A DNA stretch of 5,430 bases from Candidatus Woesearchaeota archaeon (GTDB taxonomy: Archaea; Nanobdellota; Nanobdellia; Woesearchaeales; GW2011-AR4). Positions within the stretch are counted from its first letter, which is position 1. The number at the start of each line of letters is the position of its first letter. The DNA lies in contig DUHN01000078.1 of assembly GCA_013330825.1 (NCBI GenBank), forward strand, positions 45,713 through 51,142, written 5' to 3'. Positions 1-4,801 of the stretch are shown here, in pieces. The notes beneath the pieces were generated by a model. That model saw only the letters and a list, made by a program, of their open reading frames with translations. It was not told the origin of the DNA and did no database searches. The position numbers and the translations under genes were made by a program.

Positions 1-35
1 TGAGAGGCACCAATGACGAAGAAGGGCGTGCTCAT
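1..35 (-). CDS. 5' end of an unidentified gene downstream of herA (partial)
   Basis: An ATG at 35-33 opens a frame that reads MSTPFFVIGAS before leaving the window. A Shine-Dalgarno-like GGAGAGG lies on the minus strand at 45-39, just before the ATG, and the herA stop codon is only 15 bases upstream. Translation is therefore probably coupled to herA in one transcript. In archaea herA often sits beside nurA, mre11 or rad50, so a partner in DNA end resection is possible. Eleven residues are too few to assign a family, and they do not look like a typical Mre11 or Rad50 N-terminus. Confidence 0.6.
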   Translation of the reverse strand, partial: MSTPFFVIGAS

Positions 36-38
36 GTT

Positions 39-45
39 CCTCTCC
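39..45 (-). promoter_or_regulatory. Shine-Dalgarno site of the gene after herA
   Basis: The minus strand reads GGAGAGG followed by AAC and ATG. The GGAG part is six bases from the start codon and complements the CCUCC at the 3' end of archaeal 16S rRNA. It contrasts with the first genes of transcripts here, which have a TATA box close to the start codon and no such site, and so marks the gene at 35-1 as operon-internal. Confidence 0.6.
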
Positions 46-50
46 AACAA

Positions 51-1586
51 TCATCCCAGCTCGCTGAACGCCACCGCGTGGCCCTGCCTCTTCCCCGCCG
101 CCTTCACGGTCTCGTCGAAGAGGGGAATCCTCACCGGCAGCGCGAACGTGGCGAAGGTGCTGCTCACCAGCGCTTCCCCGACGTTGAGCGAGGCGATGGT
201 GCGGTCGTGCTCCGACAGGTCCTGCGCCGCGCTCTCGATGATGGCCTGCCTCTCGGGCTTCATCTCGATGCCCAGGATGATCTTGGTGTTCATGTTCGCG
301 AGTATCTCCCGGGGGATGAGCGACGGCAGCTGGGTGATGGCCATCAGGCCGACCTTGAACTTCCTGCCCTCCCGCGCGATGGTGGAGAAGATGTTGCTGC
401 CCCGCTCCAGGACATCCTTGCCCAGCACCCGTGGCGCTTCCTCGATCACGATGGAGACGATGGGCTTTCCCCCGAGCTTCCCTTCCATCTTGTAATAGCG
501 GTACTTGTTGAACAGCTCGTGCGCCACCAGGCTGCCTATCAACAGCTCGACCGCCCCGGCAAAGCTCGACGTGTCGATGATCACCACGCTCCCGGATTCC
601 AGCTCCCGGATGATGTCGCCGATGATGGTCGATCCCGCGTTCAGCTGGAAGATGCCGTTGCAGAACAGCTGGTTGTTCACGAAGTCAAGGTCGAGAAGGT
701 ACAGCAATCGCCGCTTCACCACGGCAAGGGTGTCCCCCTTGAACATCCCCTCGATGCTCAATGGCTTTTCAAGGATGGCTGCCTCGATCCAGGAATCGCC
801 GTATTCCTTGTGGTAGAGGTTCAGCGCCTGGCGCTGCGCGTCCGAGAACTGCACCACGCCTTCCAGGTGGTGCGGCCTGATGAGGGAGATGTTGATGCGC
901 AGGGTCTTCGCTCCCGCAGGGGGATGCTTTGCGGTGTAGTAGCCCACTTTCCCGGAGGGGTGGTCCTTGAGCCCGGGCTTGTCCCTGCCATAATACTCGT
1001 CGTGGGGGTCGAGCACCAGGATGCCGCAGTACTCCTTGCCGACAGCGTTCCAGAGCAGGTGGGAGATGAGGTTGGACTTCCCCCTTCCTGTGGTGCCGGC
1101 GATGAGCATGTGGTGGGAAAGGACGCTCTCGCCGGGAAGCGCGATGTCCACATCAAGCACCTTGGTGCCGGAACGCAGCTTGCCGAAAAAGAAGGGGTTT
1201 GCGGGAGAGGTGAGGAACGAGACGTCCTGCTCGGTGATCTCCCTCACCGGCGAGAAGAACGGCGGCAGGGCTTTCGGCAGGGACGCTTTCCCCTTGGAGA
1301 GGCTGACGATGGGCTTGAGCAGCGCAAGCTGGTAGTTCCGCAAGTCGGCGTCGATGAATTCCGTCTTCAGGTCATCCTCCAGGCGCATGCCGGCGATGAG
1401 CTCGAGGTTCTGCTGCGAAATCTGCGACCCATACAGCACGTCATAGGCTTGTAGCAGGACAGGCCCGGGAGAGGCCTCGCACACCAGCAACTCGCCGATC
1501 TCGACATCGTGCCCGGCCTTCTGCCGCATCACGATCCTGCCGAACTCCCCCGAGATGATCTGGCCTTTCACGACGATGGAAACCAC
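51..1586 (-). CDS. herA: HerA-type DNA translocase/helicase ATPase
   Basis: This 511-residue protein has the layout and usual length of archaeal HerA, the hexameric FtsK/VirB4-like ATPase that pumps DNA to the NurA nuclease during resection of double-strand breaks. The N-terminus (about 1-90) fits a HAS-barrel. Walker A is GTTGRGKS at 164-171 (Lys170, Ser171). The HerA signature DPHDEY is at 193-198, Walker B is IVIEEAP at 379-385 (Glu382, Glu383), and [19 protein letters not shown] at 404-422 matches the conserved sensor/arginine region. The start is GTG at 1586: an in-frame stop lies at 1613-1611 with no ATG between, and a TATA box centred about 27 bases upstream predicts a transcript starting at this codon. 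The gene follows the PIN gene by 87 bases but has its own promoter. A frameshift or missing motif is not apparent. The family is clear; the exact partner nuclease is not in the window. Confidence 0.93.
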   Translation of the reverse strand: MVSIVVKGQIISGEFGRIVMRQKAGHDVEIGELLVCEASPGPVLLQAYDVLYGSQISQQNLELIAGMRLEDDLKTEFIDADLRNYQLALLKPIVSLSKGKASLPKALPPFFSPVREITEQDVSFLTSPANPFFFGKLRSGTKVLDVDIALPGESVLSHHMLIAGTTGRGKSNLISHLLWNAVGKEYCGILVLDPHDEYYGRDKPGLKDHPSGKVGYYTAKHPPAGAKTLRINISLIRPHHLEGVVQFSDAQRQALNLYHKEYGDSWIEAAILEKPLSIEGMFKGDTLAVVKRRLLYLLDLDFVNNQLFCNGIFQLNAGSTIIGDIIRELESGSVVIIDTSSFAGAVELLIGSLVAHELFNKYRYYKMEGKLGGKPIVSIVIEEAPRVLGKDVLERGSNIFSTIAREGRKFKVGLMAITQLPSLIPREILANMNTKIILGIEMKPERQAIIESAAQDLSEHDRTIASLNVGEALVSSTFATFALPVRIPLFDETVKAAGKRQGHAVAFSELG

Positions 1587-1609
1587 CGATGGGGATGGGT
1601 GCGGGGGCG

Positions 1610-1617
1610 TTTATAAA
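1610..1617 (-). promoter_or_regulatory. TATA box of herA
   Basis: TTTATAAA is centred about 27 bases before the herA GTG. This spacing places transcription initiation at or next to the start codon, so the mRNA is probably leaderless. No Shine-Dalgarno sequence is present between the box and the GTG. The sequence is its own reverse complement, so orientation is assigned from the gene. Confidence 0.7.
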
Positions 1618-1673
1618 GATTTGGCAGGAGGGTGAAAGGGAAAGTGAAGGGAAGGAGTACTGCAAATAGGGAT

Positions 1674-2372
1674 TCATTTTCCCTCAATCTTCACGACCTG
1701 CTTGATCTCTTTCTCGGAAATCGCGCAGCCGTTGAGCTTCAGCCCCCAGAGGATGGCATCGATCAGCTCCGCCTTCGGCTGCGGCATGACCGAGGGATCA
1801 GGAATGTAGTGCCTGAGCATGCCCAGCTCGTAGGCGATGGTCGCCAGCTCGCTGCTCCTGATGATGCGCAGCCCCCTGAGCTCCGCCTGCAATGCCTCCA
1901 GCCTGGCGCCGTCCATGGAAGGCTTGTGGTGCATCCGCTTGGCAAGCACCCTGATGATCCTGCCCGGGTTCTCGAGCACGATGCGCGTCATCTTCTCGTC
2001 CACGACGGCCGCTTCCGCCTTCAGCTCCACGCAGGCCGCGAGGACGGTCATCTCCGCGTAGTGGAACATGGCTAGTGGGTGGTCGCCGACGGAGTAGGTG
2101 TGGTTGGCCGTCTCCATGAGGGATGACGCGCGCTGCACGATCGCGGGGGAATCCACCACCTTGAGCACGCCTTCATTGATGAGGTGGAGCACCTGGAACG
2201 CCTCGAGCTTGAATTTCTTGGTGTGCAGGGGATAGCTGATGATCTCCCCATAGACGGCCTTGGTGATGCAGAAGTCTCCCTTGAATCTCTGCTTCAGGGG
2301 CCGCAGCATCCAGAGCAGCCCGTTCAGCGTCAGGCTGATGATGGGCCCGGAGTCGAAGACCAATGCTTTCAT
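1674..2372 (-). CDS. PIN-like domain protein, putative ribonuclease
   Basis: This 232-residue protein starts at the ATG at 2372-2370. The N-terminus, ALVFDSGPIISLT (3-15), is the opening strand of a PIN domain. The expected acidic metal ligands can be placed at Asp7, Glu43 (in TKAVYGEII), Glu107 (in HYAEMTVLAA) and Asp125 (in AVVDEKMTR). PIN proteins are metal-dependent ribonucleases, common in VapC-type toxins and in RNA maturation. The roughly 80 residues after the domain form a charged, probably helical extension that classic small VapC toxins lack. A longer frame reaches upstream to 2483, but it runs into element A and has no PIN-like residues, so I reject that start. The only Shine-Dalgarno candidate, GGTG (2380-2377), is weak, and it lies inside the closing arm of element A. 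No TATA box is visible just upstream. Expression may depend on readthrough from the gene ending at 2623. Substrate and in vivo role are unknown. Confidence 0.75.
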   Translation of the reverse strand: MKALVFDSGPIISLTLNGLLWMLRPLKQRFKGDFCITKAVYGEIISYPLHTKKFKLEAFQVLHLINEGVLKVVDSPAIVQRASSLMETANHTYSVGDHPLAMFHYAEMTVLAACVELKAEAAVVDEKMTRIVLENPGRIIRVLAKRMHHKPSMDGARLEALQAELRGLRIIRSSELATIAYELGMLRHYIPDPSVMPQPKAELIDAILWGLKLNGCAISEKEIKQVVKIEGK

Positions 2373-2374
2373 GA

Positions 2375-2619
2375 GGCACCATCCAAAATGAAGGCAGTGC
2401 CATTTCCGTGAGCGGCGCTGCCATTGCGAGAGCGAATGCCGGAGGGGGATGCCCCTGCCCGGAAGCGCACCTCCGGCATCCACTGCGTGGACTGCGGGGA
2501 ACGTCGATGCGAGAGCAAAGGCAATGAGCGAGCCGGCGCTGCCCGGGCGCTTTCACGGAGCGAAGCGGAGTGAAAGCTGCGGACGCCAGTGAGTATGAAG
2601 CGAGATTTTGGATGGTGCC
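2375..2619 (+). ncRNA. Element A: structured intergenic element, putative RNA (unknown family)
   Basis: The ends are exact 15-bp reverse complements (2375-2389 and 2605-2619). Inside are a hairpin 2393-2401/2414-2422 (9 pairs including one G-T) with loop ATTTCCGTGAGC; a perfect 10-bp stem 2436-2445/2470-2479; a short stem with a GAGA tetraloop at 2508-2517; a conserved block GAGCGAGCCGGCGCTGCCCG starting at 2526; and an 8-bp hairpin 2549-2556/2570-2577 with loop GGAGCGAAGCGGA. The same order of blocks and stems recurs at 4458-4662 with different stem sequences, which supports selection on structure. Plus-strand orientation is inferred from the G-T pair, which would be A-C on the other strand. 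The element ends three bases from the stop codon of the gene on the right and two bases from the ATG on the left. No TATA box is visible 25-28 bases before 2375, so it may be processed from a longer RNA. A mobile hairpin DNA element is the main alternative. Confidence 0.5.
2377..2380 (-). promoter_or_regulatory. Possible Shine-Dalgarno of the PIN gene, inside a helix
   Basis: On the minus strand GGTG precedes the PIN gene ATG by four bases (CCTC). It is part of the arm 2389-2375, which can pair with 2619-2605. If one transcript covers both genes, that pairing would bury the site. The match to the anti-Shine-Dalgarno sequence is only four bases, so this is tentative. Confidence 0.3.
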
Positions 2620-2622
2620 GCT

Positions 2623-3183
2623 TCACGAGAACAGCCCCCGCGCGAACTGCAGCCGGCTGCGGATGTCATGGCCGTCGCCCATCTGCTCGGAATGGGTTGT
2701 CTTGCCGAGGTACTGCATCAGCTCCCACTGCGAGACGTCCAATAGCTGGGCGGACTTCGCGCAGGACATGCCGTGCTCGCACACATTGGAGCCGTGCTTG
2801 ATGCGCGCGTGCCTGAGCACGTCGCTGACATAGAGGTTGATCTTCTCGTCCCTGGAGGAGACCATCCTGAAGAGCTTGCGCATGGTGTCCCGGAACCCCT
2901 CGAGGTCGTCCGCTTCCAGGTCTTTGGCGGCGGCGGAAAGAGGCGCGCTGAATTCCTGGTAGTCTATGTCCTGCCCCATGCGCTGCATGATCTTCGAGAA
3001 GCCGTACACGAACACCGCGACCGAGATGGCGTCCTTTTCCTCGAACAGCGTCGCGTCGTGGATGACGTGGCTGGACAATTCCCTCACCTCGAGCGCGTCC
3101 TTGTCATCCTTTGCCTGGAGGATGGCAATCAGCTTGTCCAGCACGGCGAGAATGTCTGCCTTGACTTCGGGGAGCATGTTCAT
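2623..3183 (-). CDS. Conserved hypothetical helical protein with HTH-like C-terminus
   Basis: The product has 186 residues and is mostly predicted helical from its heptad-like hydrophobic pattern; no signal peptide or membrane segment is visible. Residues 1-110 contain an acidic, amphipathic region. Residues 139-161 (MSCAKSAQLLDVSQWELMQY and the following LGK) resemble the helix-turn-helix of UPF0175-type antitoxins, where the pattern is GISxxxAAELLGVSxWEL. I know similar proteins only as uncharacterised archaeal ones, so no function is assigned. ATG codons occur at 3183 and 3177; the TATA box at 3206-3199 is centred about 25 bases from the second and 19 from the first, so a leaderless start at residue 3 is as likely as the longer form. 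It lies 33 bases after ychF and before the PIN gene, from which element A separates it. A regulator or antitoxin for the PIN protein is an inference from gene order. Confidence 0.7.
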   Translation of the reverse strand: MNMLPEVKADILAVLDKLIAILQAKDDKDALEVRELSSHVIHDATLFEEKDAISVAVFVYGFSKIMQRMGQDIDYQEFSAPLSAAAKDLEADDLEGFRDTMRKLFRMVSSRDEKINLYVSDVLRHARIKHGSNVCEHGMSCAKSAQLLDVSQWELMQYLGKTTHSEQMGDGHDIRSRLQFARGLFS

Positions 3184-3198
3184 GATGGGGGAAAGAAT

Positions 3199-3206
3199 TA
3201 TTTAAA
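3199..3206 (-). promoter_or_regulatory. TATA box between ychF and the HTH-like gene
   Basis: TTTAAATA on the minus strand lies only ten bases after the ychF stop and is centred about 25 bases before the ATG at 3177 (19 before 3183). The sequence between it and the ATG, TTCTTTCCCCCATC, has no Shine-Dalgarno match. The gene therefore probably has its own leaderless transcript, though readthrough from ychF is possible. Confidence 0.65.
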
Positions 3207-3216
3207 TGTTTGGAAA

Positions 3217-4413
3217 CTATTTCCCGCTCACGATCTCAATCACGTCCCTGTTGTGCAGCACATAGTCCTTCCCGACGGGCTTCTTCGTCCTGACGTCAAG
3301 GGCGCGGATGAAGTACTTGCCGAAGTCCGTGTGCAGCCGGAACGCGAAGTCGAGCGCCGTCGTCTTCGGCGGCATGAGGAAGCAGTCCGGCATGACCCTC
3401 CCTTCGGAGTCCGCGAGCTTCGCCACCCCGCCCGGGAAGATGGCGACGTACTTCAGGACATCAAAGACTGCGGTGTTCATCACCTGCTGCACTCCGGTTG
3501 ATTTCAGCTTGTCCAATATGTTTATCCTCATGAATTCCAGCCCTTTTTTTTGTTTTTCATTGAGTTTCCCATTATCGATAATGGTAAAACTTGGTTCGCC
3601 GGGCAAATAGTCGATCAGCCCGTGCTTCGCCGCCTCGCGCAATGCCAGCTCCGATTCCGCGCTGCAGGGCAGCAGAACAAGATGGGAAAATTCCTGCTTC
3701 AGCCGCTCGAAGTTTTTTTCCGCACCGGGCACGTCTATCTTGTTGCAGGCGATCACCATGGGCTTGGTCATCTTCCTCAAGTCCGTGGCGATGGCGCGCA
3801 ATGTCGAATGGCCCCATTTCATGATGTCTTCCGGCAGCCCCAGTTTCTCGATGACGATTTCCATCATCGGCTCTGTCACCCCAAGCCCGGAGAGCTGCTT
3901 CGCCACGGCCTTGTGCAGCTGCGGCTTCTCCTGGTTCATGGCGCGCGCGAAGCGCTCCCATCCCTTCTCGATCAGCCCAAGGTACCACAAGTCCAGCTCT
4001 TCCTCCAGGAAGCGGATGTCATTGGCCGGATCATAGCTCAGCGCAGGGACCGGTTCCCCTTTCTCGTTGATGGAGCCGGAGGCGTCAATGATGTGGATCA
4101 ATACGTCCGCCTGCCGCAGGTCGTCGAGGAACTGGTTGCCCATGCCCTTCCCCTCGTGCGCTCCGGGGACTAGGCCGGCGACGTCGATCACCTGCACCGG
4201 GACGAAGCGCGTGTGATTCCTACAGAACCCCATGCGCGGGTGGCATTGCGTGCCGAAGTCCTTGTCCGGGCAGTCGACCGAGACGTGCCCCACCCCGGAG
4301 TTCGGCTTGATGGTGGTGAATGGGTAGCTCGCGATGGCCACGTCCGCGAGCGTGATGGCCTTGAAGAACGTGCTCTTCCCGCAGCTGGGCTTGCCGACTA
4401 TTCCGATGAGCAT
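3217..4413 (-). CDS. ychF: YchF-type translation-associated GTPase, archaeal form
   Basis: This 398-residue protein matches the usual length of archaeal YchF, a cytoplasmic Obg-superfamily nucleotide-binding protein that associates with ribosomes. G1 is GKPSCGKST at 7-15 (Lys13, Ser14). The effector-loop threonines are Thr33/Thr34, G3 is [19 protein letters not shown] at 77-95, G4 is NKID at 224-227 and G5 is SAE at 251-253. A TGS domain occupies roughly 340-397. Bacterial YchF usually has a degenerate G4 and prefers ATP; the intact NKxD predicts GTP. Cys48, Cys57 and Cys64 with neighbouring His residues are typical of the archaeal family and could bind metal. Start ATG 4413 is chosen because the G1 strand begins at residue 2 and a TATA box lies 26 bases upstream; the frame remains open to 4590 but that extension has no family similarity and enters element B. 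An 8-A run (minus strand, within 3551-3544) encodes KQKK without breaking the frame. Confidence 0.93.
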   Translation of the reverse strand: MLIGIVGKPSCGKSTFFKAITLADVAIASYPFTTIKPNSGVGHVSVDCPDKDFGTQCHPRMGFCRNHTRFVPVQVIDVAGLVPGAHEGKGMGNQFLDDLRQADVLIHIIDASGSINEKGEPVPALSYDPANDIRFLEEELDLWYLGLIEKGWERFARAMNQEKPQLHKAVAKQLSGLGVTEPMMEIVIEKLGLPEDIMKWGHSTLRAIATDLRKMTKPMVIACNKIDVPGAEKNFERLKQEFSHLVLLPCSAESELALREAAKHGLIDYLPGEPSFTIIDNGKLNEKQKKGLEFMRINILDKLKSTGVQQVMNTAVFDVLKYVAIFPGGVAKLADSEGRVMPDCFLMPPKTTALDFAFRLHTDFGKYFIRALDVRTKKPVGKDYVLHNRDVIEIVSGK

Positions 4414-4435
4414 GACGATAAGGAGACTCCCTTCG

Positions 4436-4443
4436 TTTAATAA
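4436..4443 (-). promoter_or_regulatory. TATA box of ychF
   Basis: TTATTAAA on the minus strand is centred about 26 bases from the ychF ATG at 4413, giving a predicted leaderless mRNA. The surrounding AT-rich patch stands out from GC-rich flanks. It overlaps the inverted repeat at 4440-4454. Confidence 0.6.
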
Positions 4444-4454
4444 GATTATCTTAT
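4440..4454. promoter_or_regulatory. Inverted repeat ATAAGAT-T-ATCTTAT overlapping the ychF promoter
   Basis: Two 7-base arms are perfect reverse complements around a single base. The repeat covers the TATA box edge and the BRE position of ychF, where a dimeric repressor or activator could compete with TBP/TFB. AT-richness makes chance palindromes more likely here, and no regulator is identified. Confidence 0.35.
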
Positions 4455-4457
4455 GAC

Positions 4458-4662
4458 GGGCTCTGTCCCGAATGGAGGCAGCGCCTCTTTCGTGAGCGTA
4501 TCGGCAGCTGCAACAGTGGATGTGGAAGGGGAAACTCCCTATGGGAGGGAACCACATATTCCATTGCGATACCAAAGAGCGAGCCGGCACTGCCCGAGCC
4601 CTGGGTTGTGAGCGAGCGAGGCGAGCTCACTCGCAGCTCCCGCGAGATTCGGGACAGAGTCC
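4458..4662 (+). ncRNA. Element B: second copy of the structured intergenic element
   Basis: The arms 4458-4473 and 4647-4662 pair over 16 positions with one G-T. Inside come a hairpin 4478-4485/4503-4511 (8 pairs, one bulged A) whose loop contains TTTCGTGAGC; a stem 4514-4525/4552-4566 of 12 pairs with a three-base bulge and one G-T pair; a nested CTCCC/GGGAG hairpin near 4535-4547; a conserved block GAGCGAGCCGGCACTGCCCG starting at 4577; and a 6-bp hairpin 4608-4613/4625-4630 with loop GAGCGAGGCGA. GCGAGATT closes the interior as in element A. Stem sequences differ from A but pairing and loop sequences are kept. The element lies upstream of the ychF promoter, so it is not a ychF leader. Its own promoter is not evident, although AT-rich sequence at 4436-4454 could serve either direction. 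The family is unrecognised. Confidence 0.5.
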
Positions 4663-4667
4663 AATGA

Positions 4668-4694
4668 GCGCCGTCGCACCGCCCGAGACGGCGC
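4668..4694. other. GC-rich hairpin after element B
   Basis: GCGCCGTC (4668-4675) and GACGGCGC (4687-4694) form a perfect 8-bp stem with an 11-base loop. The loop plus one stem base reads GCACCGCCCGAG, 11 of 12 identical to GCACTGCCCGAG inside element B. This could be a degenerate extra copy of the conserved block or a 3' domain of the same RNA. Confidence 0.45.
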
Positions 4695-4695
4695 C

Positions 4696-4713
4696 GGCAT
4701 ATGCTCCTATGCC
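4696..4713. other. Second small hairpin after element B
   Basis: GGCATA (4696-4701) pairs with TATGCC (4708-4713) around TGCTCC. It abuts the preceding hairpin with one base between them and is followed by AAAAACGG. No run of T follows, so it does not look like an intrinsic terminator on the plus strand. The remaining bases to 4770 hold nothing I can name. Confidence 0.4.
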
Positions 4714-4770
4714 AAAAACGGAGGAACGACATAGATAACAAAATACCATACTAGGGTACAAAAGAAAACC

Positions 4771-4778
4771 TTTAAATA
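4771..4778 (+). promoter_or_regulatory. TATA box of the gene at 4802
   Basis: TTTAAATA is centred about 27 bases before the ATG at 4802, and a purine-rich AAAGAAAACC just upstream fits a BRE. The predicted transcript starts at the ATG. An out-of-frame ATG at 4795 lies upstream of the predicted start site and would not be in the mRNA. Confidence 0.75.
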
Positions 4779-4801
4779 GGAAGTTTCAGAGGGTATGCTG
4801 C

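Noticed and set aside
78..1454. A 458-codon open frame on the plus strand opposite herA
   Set aside because: It is antisense to a clearly conserved HerA, the protein is rich in Arg, His, Leu and Val from reversed GC-rich codons, and it has no recognisable domain or promoter.
1618..1673. C/T-rich stretch after the PIN gene stop as a transcription terminator
   Set aside because: On the minus strand it is pyrimidine-rich but lacks a long uninterrupted T run or hairpin, so a terminator call is not supported.
2373..2483. N-terminal extension of the PIN protein
   Set aside because: The extra 37 residues come from element A in one frame, lack PIN features, and precede the MKALVFDSG start typical of the fold.
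2375..2619. Element A as a MITE with terminal inverted repeats
   Set aside because: Terminal arms of related MITEs are conserved between copies, but here the arms of A and B differ while the interior is conserved. No clear target-site duplication is present: the flanks GCTTTCATGA and GCTTCACGA are only loosely similar, and element B flanks do not match at all.
3544..3559. Poly-A slippery run in ychF as a programmed frameshift site
   Set aside because: The frame continues intact through conserved downstream YchF and TGS sequence, and the run simply encodes a Lys-rich segment.
4414..4590. N-terminal extension of YchF
   Set aside because: It would run through the promoter and into element B, and family members start right at the G1 strand, as at 4413.
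4493..4630. Pairing of the GTGAGC loop of the first hairpin in element B with GCTCAC at 4625-4630
   Set aside because: The counterpart in element A (CTTTCAC) does not preserve this pairing, so it is likely a coincidence.
2375..4662. Elements A and B as attC-like integron sites, RNase P RNA, SRP RNA or a retron RNA
   Set aside because: I see no integrase core sites at the ends, none of the conserved RNase P or SRP motifs, and no reverse transcriptase gene in the window. Attachment sites also keep their ends and vary inside, the reverse of this pattern.
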